Under the pieces are notes generated by a model. It searched no databases and had not been told where the DNA came from. It saw only the letters and a program-made list of their open reading frames with translations. A program made the translations under genes and the position numbers. From assembly GCA_902792985.1 (NCBI GenBank), contig CADBBT010000002.1, forward strand, positions 21,099-85,098: a stretch of 64,000 nucleotides of DNA. The letters are read 5' to 3'. Positions within the stretch are counted from its first letter, which is position 1. Every line of letters starts with the position of its first letter. Source of the DNA: Oscillospiraceae bacterium (GTDB lineage: Bacteria; Bacillota; Clostridia; Oscillospirales; Acutalibacteraceae). Below are positions 42,970-50,981 of this stretch, in pieces.

Positions 42970-43077
42970 CTTTCGTTAAGGATAGTACCGGTATTCACTT
43001 TTTCAAAGGAATGATCACCACTGAAAAAGGCTCACTCCTTTTTTCTCTACAAACCGGAATATGGCACGTTACATTTC

Positions 43078-43944
43078 CTAAGCCCAAATTGCCATCGTCA
43101 AAGTGCTGACGACGATCAGGATCAATCCGGCAATCGCTTTTCTGTTCAGTTTTTCTTTGAACACGAAACAAGAAAAAGCGACAGAAACGACAACGCTGAG
43201 CTTGTCGATCGGAACGACGACGCTGACGATGCCGTTCTGTATGGCGTAATAATAGCAGAGCCACGACGCGCCTGTAGCGATCCCGGACAGTGCTATAAAA
43301 ACAAGCTCTTTGCGGTCGAGCTTTTTCACTTCATTTCCCTTGCCCTTCACAAAGACGATCAGCCATGCAATCACGAGAACAACGCCGGTGCGGATCGCCG
43401 TTCCGAGATTAGACTCGACGTCCGAAATGCCGATTTTTCCGAAAATGGAAGTCAGAGCGGCAAAAACAGCCGAACCGATCGCGTACGGCAGCCACGTGCG
43501 CTTTGTTTCTTTCTCTTCTGTTTTTTTCTTTTCGATCATCAGAAGCACGCCAACCGCAAGAAGCGCGGTACCGATCAGCTTGACCGCCAGATGCTTGGTC
43601 TCGTTGAAAAGTATGATCGCGAGAAGCACAGTCAGTACTGTACTCGATTTGTCAACTGGAACGACCTTGTTTACGTCGCCGATAGACAAAGCTTTGAAAT
43701 AGCAGATCCATGACGCGCCGGTCGCAATGCCGGACAGGATTAGGAAAATGCTCGATTTTGCTGATATTTCTGTGATCGTACCAGCAGAGCCGACGACAAA
43801 CACCATGAGCCACGAGAACAGAAGCACTACAACCGTCCGCAAGACTGTCGCCACTTCGGAATCTGTCTTTTTTATCCCGCATTTTGCCAGTATTGACGTA
43901 AGCCCTGCAAAGAGCGCGGAAAGCGCCGCCATGATCAGCCACAT
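43078..43944 (-). CDS. EamA/DMT-superfamily transporter
   Basis: 288 residues with ten hydrophobic helices in two homologous halves. Each half carries the same motif: SGIATGASWICYFKALSIGDVNKVVPVDK in the first and SGIATGASWLCYYYAIQNGIVSVVVPIDK in the second. DMT carriers export amino acids, nucleotides or small metabolites; the substrate cannot be read from sequence. Last gene of the operon after the tyrosine phosphatase (49 bases). Confidence 0.92.
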   Translation of the reverse strand: MWLIMAALSALFAGLTSILAKCGIKKTDSEVATVLRTVVVLLFSWLMVFVVGSAGTITEISAKSSIFLILSGIATGASWICYFKALSIGDVNKVVPVDKSSTVLTVLLAIILFNETKHLAVKLIGTALLAVGVLLMIEKKKTEEKETKRTWLPYAIGSAVFAALTSIFGKIGISDVESNLGTAIRTGVVLVIAWLIVFVKGKGNEVKKLDRKELVFIALSGIATGASWLCYYYAIQNGIVSVVVPIDKLSVVVSVAFSCFVFKEKLNRKAIAGLILIVVSTLTMAIWA

Positions 43945-43993
43945 ATCACTGCCTCTTCAAATCATTATATGACCGTCAAAAGACAAGGACCCT

Positions 43994-44782
43994 TCACTCA
44001 GACAAAATCTCCGATTCTGTCAATACCCGGTTCCTGAAATCGACGATCCGTGCGTCCGACAGCCCGAGACTGTCGTGAAAAAACGTTTCTGTCCCGCAAT
44101 ACTGCTTGTTGATCGCATCAAAAGCCGCCCGGATACAGGTTTCATCCGCACGATACAAATCGCGCACTTGTCCGGCGGCCTTTTTGTCTCTCGTCATCAG
44201 CAAAACCAATGCGTAATAGCGGTCTGCAGTGCGCTTCAGTGCGGCGTTCGTTGCCAGATAATCCGTCAGAATGGTTTCGGAAGGCACGTCCAGCAAGGTG
44301 AGCAGCAAAGCGGATACGATCCCGCAGCGATCCTTACCTGCCGTACAATGCCAAAGGATCGCACCGTCCCGCGGTTCTGTGATCAAGTGAAAAATCCGCC
44401 GAAGCCGGTCGATACAATACGGATCCGCGACCATTTTCACATTCAGTTCTTTCAAATCCGGCAGCATGGAAAGGATCTGACGGCGATCAATCTCTCGCTC
44501 ATGGGTAACGCCCATGACGGCTTCCGAAAAAATCGGGATATGGATCGTTTCCACGCCGGGAATCGCTGCGTCCGGCTTCTGCTCACGTTCTGTCTGCGTC
44601 CGAAGATCGATCACGGTGCACACACCGTATTTGTCCCGGAGCGCTGCGGCATCCTTTTTGGAAAGTCGGTTCAAGGCGGCGCTGCGAAGGAACAGCCCGA
44701 TTTTGACCGTTTTACGGTCTTTCGTCTGCGTAGCGCCGAAATCACGCAGATTGACAACACTTTGCAACGGCAATTCTTTCAT
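43994..44782 (-). CDS. Tyrosine-protein phosphatase family, Y_phosphatase3/LipA type
   Basis: 262 residues. NLRDFGATQTKDRKTVKIGLFLRSAAL at the start and HCTAGKDRCG (Cys146, Arg152; CX5R P-loop) are diagnostic of this family, in which the Lys-Asp after the Gly is conserved. VIDLRTQTEREQKPD supplies the general-acid region. Relatives such as Listeria LipA act on phosphotyrosine or phosphoinositides. No signal peptide. It lies 18 bases after the GH28-like gene, an unusual partner. Confidence 0.9.
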   Translation of the reverse strand: MKELPLQSVVNLRDFGATQTKDRKTVKIGLFLRSAALNRLSKKDAAALRDKYGVCTVIDLRTQTEREQKPDAAIPGVETIHIPIFSEAVMGVTHEREIDRRQILSMLPDLKELNVKMVADPYCIDRLRRIFHLITEPRDGAILWHCTAGKDRCGIVSALLLTLLDVPSETILTDYLATNAALKRTADRYYALVLLMTRDKKAAGQVRDLYRADETCIRAAFDAINKQYCGTETFFHDSLGLSDARIVDFRNRVLTESEILSE

Positions 44783-44800
44783 ATTCTGTTTCTCTCGATT

Positions 44801-45970
44801 TCAGATCGTGATGATCCTGAGGTTCGGACTTTCCGGATCGAACAGACTGCCGACGCCGGTTTGAAACTCGGCGGTCACGTCCCGCAGATATACGGTCAGC
44901 GGTTCTTCTGCGGAGGCCTCCACACGGGAGCTGTGTTTCAGCCCGGTAAACCGCACGTTTTCAAAGGTCAGTTCGCGCAGTCTGTCGCCCGACTGCAGGT
45001 CTCCTGAGGAATCGGCATGGTAATGCAGCACCCGATCGGCGTTTTCCACGATCAGATTCCGGAATACGATACCGTGGGAATGCTCCCTCGCAGGGAAGGT
45101 CTCGCTGGCGAAAAACATCATCATTGCGTAAAGATTGTGTCTTCCCGCCTCCCGGGGCAGGATCTCCGTTCTCGATTTGACCACCGTCACCCGATGCGGA
45201 TAATAGCCGGGACCGTACACGTGGCAGTTCTCCGCCAGGATATTGACGCCGCCGATACGAAACGCCTGACAGGAGGAATTCAGCACACAATTGTTGACAT
45301 GAAGGTCCCGGACATCGATCCCGGCAATGCAGTCGTCACCGGTGCGGAAGACGCAGCGGTTGATCTCCACGTTTTTACAGCAGTGCAGATGGATCCCGTC
45401 GCTGCCGCCGAGGCTCGTCACGTCCGTCATCGAAACGTTTTCGCAGGCGTCCAGCTGGTGCATGAAATTGCCGCTGTGCCGGACGGTATACCCCTTCAGC
45501 ACGACGTTTTCACAGTTTGAGAGGAAGATCCCATGCGGGCCGCGGTAGTGCTCCTCCCCGTCCGGATCGAAGCAGTTCTGTCCGTCGATCACGGCTCCCG
45601 GCTCGCCGATGATCGAAATATTGCGAGCGCCGTATGCCGAGAGCATCGCTCTGCGGTATTCCGCTCTTTTTTTGTTCCCGAAGTACTGCGGGATCAGCTC
45701 CTGATCCGTGCGCAGAGAAACGTTCTCCGGCACGTCGAACACTTCGTAATCGTCGCAGTTCTCGCTTCCCAGCAGCACCGCGCCGCTTTTGAGCAGGACT
45801 GTGGTATCGGAATAAAGCAGCAGACCGGAAACGCGATACGTTCCTTTCGGGAAAACGACCGTTCCTCCGTTTTCTTTGCAGAAATCGAGGACCTTCTGTA
45901 TTGCATGCGTCTGCGGCGCGCCCGCGTCCGGCTTTATGCCGCAGGCGGTCAGATCATAAATCAAACTCAT
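44801..45970 (-). CDS. GH28-like right-handed beta-helix glycosidase
   Basis: 389 residues, no signal peptide. The N-terminal strand pair TVVFPKGTYRVSGLLL with LKSGAVLLGSEN is the pectate-lyase_3/GH28 cap. RTGDDCIAGIDVRDLHV contains the G-D-D active-site pair of polygalacturonases, and GGSDGIHLHCCKNVEI the preceding N/SxDG motif. The third motif, usually GHG, reads FRIGG here, so the conserved His is missing from its usual place; specificity may differ from polygalacturonase. Starts the operon with a phosphatase and a DMT transporter. Confidence 0.82.
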   Translation of the reverse strand: MSLIYDLTACGIKPDAGAPQTHAIQKVLDFCKENGGTVVFPKGTYRVSGLLLYSDTTVLLKSGAVLLGSENCDDYEVFDVPENVSLRTDQELIPQYFGNKKRAEYRRAMLSAYGARNISIIGEPGAVIDGQNCFDPDGEEHYRGPHGIFLSNCENVVLKGYTVRHSGNFMHQLDACENVSMTDVTSLGGSDGIHLHCCKNVEINRCVFRTGDDCIAGIDVRDLHVNNCVLNSSCQAFRIGGVNILAENCHVYGPGYYPHRVTVVKSRTEILPREAGRHNLYAMMMFFASETFPAREHSHGIVFRNLIVENADRVLHYHADSSGDLQSGDRLRELTFENVRFTGLKHSSRVEASAEEPLTVYLRDVTAEFQTGVGSLFDPESPNLRIITI

Positions 45971-46003
45971 TTGGATTTATCCCCCAAATATTCTTATGTT
46001 GGT

Positions 46004-46606
46004 TTAACCGCCGAAAAGGCCGGTAATGAAGATCTCTATACCGATACCGATAAGGATCACGCCGCCGAGTATGGTGGCTTTCCAGGAAAGGCGGGTTCCG
46101 AAGCGCTGCCCGATTTTTAACCCGCAGAAACAAATCACGAATGTAACTACCGCTATGATCAGACACGCCGCAAGCGCATGTCCGAACCGGTAATCCTCAA
46201 TCGTAAACCCAACAGACAGCGCGTCTATGGAGGTTGCGATACCCTGAACGAGCAAAGTATGAGGTTTTAACGCGGCGTCCTCCCTGTTTTCCGTGTTTCT
46301 GTTTTTGATCCCTTCGACCAGCATTTTTCCGCCGATAAAGAGAAGTAGCGCAAGTGCGATCCAGGGAATCGCTTTCTGAAAGGCGGCAAACGCTTCCGCG
46401 ATGCTCCGCACACAAAACCAGCCGATCATGGGCATCAGGAACTGAAATCCGGCGAAGGTCAGTGGAATTGCCGCTCGCATTCCTCGAGAGAGTTTCGGCG
46501 CGTTAAGACCATTCGCCAACGATACAGAAAAAGCATCCATTGCAAGACCAACACCGAGTAGAATACTATTGATCAAAAAAAGCCCTATTGTTTCCATATT
46601 ATACAT
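46004..46606 (-). CDS. mntP: Manganese efflux pump
   Basis: 200 residues with six membrane helices. GLAMDAFSVSLANG in the first half and ATSIDALSVGFT in the second are the paired DxxS motifs that line the Mn2+ path in MntP. No yybP-ykoY-type leader is visible upstream. The start may be either of two ATGs three codons apart (46606 or 46597). Monocistronic, ending 34 bases before the GH28-like gene. Confidence 0.93.
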   Translation of the reverse strand: MYNMETIGLFLINSILLGVGLAMDAFSVSLANGLNAPKLSRGMRAAIPLTFAGFQFLMPMIGWFCVRSIAEAFAAFQKAIPWIALALLLFIGGKMLVEGIKNRNTENREDAALKPHTLLVQGIATSIDALSVGFTIEDYRFGHALAACLIIAVVTFVICFCGLKIGQRFGTRLSWKATILGGVILIGIGIEIFITGLFGG

Positions 46607-46737
46607 TCTTCTTTCTACCGCGAATCCAAATTAATGTTCAATTATCGTCATATTGAGATTCCTCTTCGTTTTCACCGGCGTCAACTGCATTGGGCAAAGC
46701 CAACGCGAGTTTTTTCTCACTGCTCAGCTTCATTCAT

Positions 46738-46940
46738 TTATGCATTAAAAATCCGCAGCACATCCAAAAGGAACGATAACACGAGGTGGAGAATATGAAT
46801 CCACCCGGTGTTGTCCAAGACATAGGGCTTACCGTCATCGCCGCTGTCTTCGGCCGCCGGTTCATCCGCTGGCACGTCGCCCTGTGCGACATATAGATAA
46901 TAATAGTCATCATACAAGCCCAGACAAGCATAGTGATATT
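46738..46940 (-). pseudogene. 3' fragment of a secreted-protein gene with hydrophobic tail
   Basis: Within the 479-base gap 46607-47085 the minus strand encodes DDYYYLYVAQGDVPADEPAAEDSGDDGK in pieces, then WIHILHLVLSFLLDVLRIF and a stop. An acidic linker followed by a hydrophobic/amphipathic end resembles other gene ends in this window. No start signal; an in-frame stop lies just upstream. Beyond its stop a 31-codon frame (46638-46733) lacks a ribosome binding site and is not called. Confidence 0.4.
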
Positions 46941-46984
46941 TGTATTATACCTGAATTCTCTCCTCTTTTCAATCCCACAAACAG

Positions 46985-47024
46985 AAAAACCGCCCGCAAT
47001 GCTCGTTAAAAACGAGTTGCGGGC
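46985..47024 (-). terminator. Terminator after the 47086-47860 gene
   Basis: GCCCGCAA (46992-46999) and TTGCGGGC (47017-47024), with an inner CTCGTT/AACGAG stem. GGTTTTTC follows on the minus strand. Confidence 0.85.
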
Positions 47025-47085
47025 ATGATACTATATAGTGCTGATGATTTCTTTTTCGTCTATGACTGTTAATTCTTTTCTGCTC

Positions 47086-47860
47086 TTATCTCAGCCCGAA
47101 CAGGTGCGCCCAGAAGTAGAAGATCGTGTGCCAGAAGCCGACGATGCTGCCCCAGAAGCCACTGTGCTTTTCGCCGCACCACTTGCATTTGCCGCTTTGC
47201 GACGGTGTGTCGGGCTGGCTCGGCGTGGGTTCGCCGGTTGCTGTGCCGGGAACCGTGATATTCTCCGTTTCGGTCGAATAGGTTTTGCCGTTAAAGGTGA
47301 CCGATACAGTGTATTTCACGACCTGATCGGCGGTCGCCGTCGCTGCAGAGACTTCCACCTGTGTCGCAGTCTTCGTCACTGTCTGCGCGTCGTCGCCCTT
47401 GTTGCAGGTGAAGGTCGCCGTGACGGTCTTGTGATCTGACGACCACGACCACGTCGGCGCACCATAGGTGTGCCCATTCGCGGGAATACGGACCTTTTGA
47501 ACATCTTTGTACGTTTCCCCTTCAAATTCGACCGTTGCCGTGTGAACCATTTCGCCGTCTTCGGTGCAGGTGGCGTCCGGCGTCGGTACTTCCGTAACCA
47601 CAGCATTCAAGGTCTGCGTGTTGTCCTTCTCCTTGCAGGAAAGGTCGCGGTCGCGCTGTGATAGCTCTTGGACCACAGCCACGTCGGATCGCCATAGGTG
47701 TGCCCTGTGGCGGTGCCGGCTACTTCACGGCTGTCCGTCTCCCCGCAGCCGTTGTCGCAGGTTGCAAGTTCCGTTCCGTTTTCGGTGCAGGTGACGTTGT
47801 TCTGATAGACATAGTTCGTGAACTTAACGCAAAACGTCACGGCATGACCCTCGTTGATTA
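47086..47860 (-). pseudogene. Repeat-containing surface protein gene with a frameshift and missing 5' end
   Basis: Two frames joined near 47638 restore a protein with tandem modules: HTYGDPTWLWSKSYHSATATF and HTYGAPTWSWSSDHKTVTATF, each preceded by a Cys-rich stretch (CTENGTELATCDNGCGE). The shift needs one extra T in the run TTTCC, so it is a single-base deletion in a homopolymer. The end is CKWCGEKH, then a hydrophobic aromatic helix ending FWAHLFGLR. No start or signal peptide exists; the 5' end stops where the iterons at 47864 begin. Confidence 0.7.
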
Positions 47861-47863
47861 AAC

Positions 47864-47946
47864 TTGTTCCAATTTGCCCTCATTTGTTCTATTTTGTTCC
47901 AATTTGTTATGCCTTGACGTGTTTTGTTCCATTTTATTCCAAAAGG
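47864..47946. repeat. Helically phased iterons of TTGTTCYAWTTTG beside the integrase gene
   Basis: Copies start at 47864, 47884, 47894 and 47924, with a degenerate fifth (TTATTCCAAAAGG) at 47934. All offsets are multiples of 10, so they face one side of the helix. They lie just downstream of the integrase gene. Integrase arm-type sites are the leading explanation. Confidence 0.7.
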
Positions 47947-47974
47947 CAAGAGGTTGTTTTCCCTCTTGCCTTTT
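47941..47974 (-). terminator. Terminator of the integrase gene
   Basis: AAAAGGCAAGAGG (47941-47953) pairs with CCTCTTGCCTTTT (47962-47974), a perfect 13-base stem flanked by A/T runs. Confidence 0.85.
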
Positions 47975-47975
47975 G

Positions 47976-48935
47976 TCACTTCTTCATTTGAATCCTGTCT
48001 TTCTTTTGCGTCTTCTGCGCAATCACGTCCAGCGGATTGTGCGAATCAAAGCCGTTTTGTAAATCCTTGCCGAACAGCGCAACATACTCTTTCACCATCT
48101 CCATGCTTGAATGGCCGAGAATCGTTTGCAGCGATAAAATGTCGCCGCCGTTCAAAATCCAGTTCTTTGCGAATGTGTGCCGGAAAGCGTGGATGGACGT
48201 TCTTTCCACCCCTCTGCTGTGGTTATACACTGTGATTTGCTTTTGGAGCGTTCCCCGGTTGAGCTGGTTTCCAAAAGAAGAACAAAACAGATAATCGTCA
48301 GGCTTACCTTTGCGATAGAGCAAGTATTCCCGCAACACCTTACTCAACTGCGCGGAAAGCGGAATCGTATATTGCCGCCTGTTTTTCAGCTTTGTCAAAC
48401 GGATCTCCCGCTCCGCAAAATCCACGTCGCCGATTTTGATGTGCAGCAGCGTTTCCAAGCGGTTGCCCGTTGCCAGAAGATAGTTGACGATCGCCCAGTT
48501 GCGGAACTCCGCGAAGGTGCATGTGTTCAGATTCGGCTTTTGGATGAGGGCCGCGATCTCACGCTCCGTATAGGTCTCTTTTTGCTTCTTTTCGGCGCGA
48601 AGGAGCACGATTTTGAAGGGGTTTATACATACGATCTCCATTCCGTAGTATAAAATAGCACGAACGCCTCTGAGGTAGGTATTGATCGTGATGTCATTGA
48701 TCTCACCCCTGCTTTTGAGCGCCAAAATGTAGCGGTTTACGGTCTGGAGCGTGATTTCCGCGCAGGGCGTTTTCTCGTCAACATAGTCTGTAAAATGGCG
48801 GAAGCAGCCCTCATAATACCTTAAAGTATAAGGGGAAACGTTGATACACTGCTTTGCGATGAGGAATTCCTCAAACAGCTCTTTGAGCGTCATTTCCCCG
48901 GATGGATTTCTGATCGATAGTTTCTTCATTTTCAA
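47976..48935 (-). CDS. Tyrosine recombinase/integrase
   Basis: 319 residues. N-terminal SAM-like core-binding domain (residues ~15-105: LFEEFLIAKQCINVSPYTLRYY), then the catalytic domain with Arg159 (TGNRLETLL), the Lys in LTKLKNRRQYT, His249/Arg252 (SIHAFRHTFA), His275 (ILGHSS) and Tyr284 (VKEYVALF): the complete R-K-H-R-H-Y set. The size and lack of an arm-binding domain fit XerC/D-like or small mobile-element integrases. A 3' tRNA-Ser fragment (49106-49128) lies upstream and phased iterons downstream. Confidence 0.93.
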   Translation of the reverse strand: MKMKKLSIRNPSGEMTLKELFEEFLIAKQCINVSPYTLRYYEGCFRHFTDYVDEKTPCAEITLQTVNRYILALKSRGEINDITINTYLRGVRAILYYGMEIVCINPFKIVLLRAEKKQKETYTEREIAALIQKPNLNTCTFAEFRNWAIVNYLLATGNRLETLLHIKIGDVDFAEREIRLTKLKNRRQYTIPLSAQLSKVLREYLLYRKGKPDDYLFCSSFGNQLNRGTLQKQITVYNHSRGVERTSIHAFRHTFAKNWILNGGDILSLQTILGHSSMEMVKEYVALFGKDLQNGFDSHNPLDVIAQKTQKKDRIQMKK

Positions 48936-49063
48936 ACCTCTTTTCGCTTTTCCCGTTGATTTGAATATGAAACACCGCCCGCAAAAGGCCCCGAAAAGAG
49001 GCGCACGATTCGGCGAAAACCCGCAAAAAATCGTACCTACCTGAAAACAGACACAAAAAAACA

Positions 49064-49092
49064 GATAAGTCCTTGCAAATCAAGGGCTTATC
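49064..49092 (-). terminator. Terminator next to the tRNA-Ser fragment
   Basis: GATAAG-T-CCTTG (49064-49075) pairs with CAAGG-G-CTTATC (49081-49092); TGTTTTTTTG follows on the minus strand. Its position 14 bases after the CCA end suggests the native tRNA terminator. The rest of the 403-base gap 48936-49338 is AT-rich with no gene. Confidence 0.75.
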
Positions 49093-49105
49093 CGCTTTTT
49101 GAATA

Positions 49106-49128
49106 TGGCGGAGAGCAAGGGATTCGAA
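49106..49128 (-). other. 3' tRNA-Ser fragment, probable integrase attachment site
   Basis: On the minus strand: TTCGAAT (T-loop), CCCTT (T-stem), GCTCTCC (acceptor), G (discriminator), CCA. This is exactly the 3' end of a tRNA, most like tRNA-Ser. The 5' T-stem partner (AAGGG) is absent upstream, so the tRNA is broken at the T-loop, as left by tyrosine-recombinase integration. Confidence 0.7.
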
Positions 49129-49338
49129 GTTCGGCAAAAGGGTAAAAAAACGTGTAAAAAAGTGCAAAAAAGCCCTATTTTACTGCATTTTATCCTTTGA
49201 GATCTTTTTTCTAAAAGCGCAAGAAAAGAACAATAAGAATAAAATTCTGAACACAAAAAAAGGGGTGCGTCAGCAGCTTTTTCGTCCCCTCTCTCAGCCA
49301 TGATTTTTGACTTACATTTTTTCAAGGAGGCTATCAAA

Positions 49339-49689
49339 ATGAACATCACTTACACGAAAAAAGGCGACTTTTACTATCCCGATCTCGTCTATTCCAAAAA
49401 CGACTACCCGCCCCTCGGCAAGTACGGGATGCTGCGCAAGACGTATCTCAAAGAAAACTTCAAGGCGCAGTACAGCCTGATGCTGATGAACGACACCCTC
49501 TGGCCGCATCTGCTTGACATTGACAAACAGGCGCATGACATGATGGATACCATTGTGGAACAAATGAAACAGGAACGCGGCATTACGGAACAGCTCAAAG
49601 CCGATGACTGGTGGCGCTGGGTGCAGGAGGTCGGAAACATTCGCAACGCGGCGGAAGAATTTGTACTGCGGGAGGTGGTGTACGCGTAA
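49339..49689 (+). CDS. tnpV: TnpV-family transposon protein
   Basis: 116 residues from the ATG at 49339 behind AAGGAGG. YTKKGDFYYPDL, PPLGKYGMLRKTYLKE, WPHLLDIDKQAHDMMD and WWRWVQEVGNIRNAAEEFVL are the four conserved blocks of TnpV, a small helical protein carried by many clostridial mobile elements beside recombinases. Its biochemical role is unknown. It stands alone, with no large serine recombinase nearby. A hairpin without T run (GGCAGCG/CGCTGCC, 49722-49746) follows. Confidence 0.88.
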   Translation: MNITYTKKGDFYYPDLVYSKNDYPPLGKYGMLRKTYLKENFKAQYSLMLMNDTLWPHLLDIDKQAHDMMDTIVEQMKQERGITEQLKADDWWRWVQEVGNIRNAAEEFVLREVVYA

Positions 49690-49791
49690 ACAGGGGTCGT
49701 ACGCGTAAAACAATATCATTGCGGCAGCGTCCGATTCGGGCGCTGCCCATTCCTTATCGCCTGCCATCAATAACATCATTCTTTATAAAAA

Positions 49792-49872
49792 TGATGCAAT
49801 TAAACGCTTGACAATGGCATGGATTCTGCATATACTATAATTGCATCACCGAAAGAAAAAATGATGCTATTA
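49792..49872 (+). promoter_or_regulatory. Operator array TGATGCWATTA around the fic promoter
   Basis: TGATGCAATTA at 49792-49802, its inverse at 49838-49848, and TGATGCTATTA at 49862-49872. They bracket the promoter; the middle one covers the start-site region. This pattern suggests autoregulation by the Fic protein, which has a C-terminal winged-helix-like domain, or control by an unlinked repressor. Confidence 0.7.
49808..49836 (+). promoter_or_regulatory. Promoter of fic
   Basis: TTGACA (49808-49813), 17 bases, TATACT (49831-49836). Confidence 0.8.
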
Positions 49873-49888
49873 AAATGAGGAATACGCA

Positions 49889-50947
49889 ATGAGAGATTTT
49901 CAATACAAGAAAGAATATGAAACGCTGCTGACCCCCGACATTGTGTCACTGCTTTCAACGATCCACGAACACAAAGGAAAGCAGGCGCTGTTTACGGACG
50001 CCAAGCCCGAAGCGCTCCGTTCGCTGCTTGAAGTAGCAAAGATCCAGAGCACAGAGGCTTCCAACCGGATCGAGGGGATCATCACGACGGATGTACGCTT
50101 AAAGCAACTGGTGCGCGAAAAAACCATGCCACGCACACGAAGCGAAAAAGAGATCGCCGGCTACCGGGATGTGCTCTCCACCATCCACGAAAGCTACGAC
50201 TATATTCCGCCGCGGCCGTCTCTGATCCTGCAGCTGCACCGCGATCTGTATAAATACAGCGGTATGTCGATCGGCGGGAGCTACAAAAGCAGCGACAACG
50301 TCATTGCCGAAGACCACGCCGACGGCACACGGACCATCCGCTTTCAGCCGGTTCCGGCGTGGGAAACAGCGGAAGCGATGCAGAGCCTTTGCGATGCATT
50401 TGATGTCGCGCTCGGTGACGCCGACCTCGATCCGCTGGTGCTCATTCCGATGTTCATCCTTGACTTTCTCTGCATCCATCCGTTCAACGATGGGAACGGG
50501 CGCATGAGCCGCCTGCTGACGCTGCTTTTGCTTTACCGCGCGGGCTATTTCGTCGGGAAGTATATCAGTATTGAAAAGCTGATCGCCGACAGCAAGGAGA
50601 CCTATTACGAGGCACTGCAGGCAAGCTCTTATGACTGGCACGAGGCCAAAAATGATTATGTGCCATTTGTCAGATATCTGCTCGGCGTTGTCGCCGCCGC
50701 ATACCGTGATTTCACAAGCAGGGTCGAACTGCTGACAAAAGAGAAGGCGACGAAGGCCGACCGTGTGCGCGAAGCCATCAAAAACCACCTTGGACCAATC
50801 ACCAAAGCCGAGATTGCCGCGCAATGCCCGGACATCAGCGAAGTCACGATTGAACGCACACTGGCCGCGTTGAAAACGAACGGAGACATTCTGAAAATCG
50901 GCGGCGGCAGATACACGAAATATGTTTGGAACCACGAAGAGAATTAA
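49889..50947 (+). CDS. Fic-family protein (AMP-transferase) with N-terminal inhibitory helix and C-terminal winged helix
   Basis: 352 residues. SNRIEG (58-63) matches the inhibitory motif S/T-xxx-E-G/N, which in class II Fic proteins lies N-terminal to the Fic core. HPFNDGNGRMSR begins at catalytic His197. SYKSSDNVI is the beta-hairpin flap that positions the target. Residues ~285-352 form a winged-helix-like end (AIKNHLGPITKAEIAAQCPDIS, then TIERTLAALKTNG). The enzyme would transfer AMP to a protein hydroxyl, restrained by Glu62. GAGG precedes the ATG. The S23-like gene and hsd genes follow. Confidence 0.93.
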   Translation: MRDFQYKKEYETLLTPDIVSLLSTIHEHKGKQALFTDAKPEALRSLLEVAKIQSTEASNRIEGIITTDVRLKQLVREKTMPRTRSEKEIAGYRDVLSTIHESYDYIPPRPSLILQLHRDLYKYSGMSIGGSYKSSDNVIAEDHADGTRTIRFQPVPAWETAEAMQSLCDAFDVALGDADLDPLVLIPMFILDFLCIHPFNDGNGRMSRLLTLLLLYRAGYFVGKYISIEKLIADSKETYYEALQASSYDWHEAKNDYVPFVRYLLGVVAAAYRDFTSRVELLTKEKATKADRVREAIKNHLGPITKAEIAAQCPDISEVTIERTLAALKTNGDILKIGGGRYTKYVWNHEEN

Positions 50948-50971
50948 GAATTAGGAATTAAGAATTAAGAG
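50945..50971. repeat. AT-rich repeat AATTAAGAATTAGG, left copy
   Basis: Starts at the TAA of fic and consists of near-tandem AATTAAGAATTA units. An inverted counterpart lies at 51323-51351 across the S23-like gene. Confidence 0.7.
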
Positions 50972-50981
50972 GTGTTTTTCG

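Noticed and set aside
46607-46740. Mn2+-sensing yybP-ykoY riboswitch upstream of mntP
   Set aside because: I looked for the paired conserved loops and a terminator or sequester helix and saw neither.
47864-47946. CRISPR-like array
   Set aside because: The repeats are 13 bases with offsets of 10-30 and no spacers, and no cas genes are nearby. They fit protein-binding iterons.
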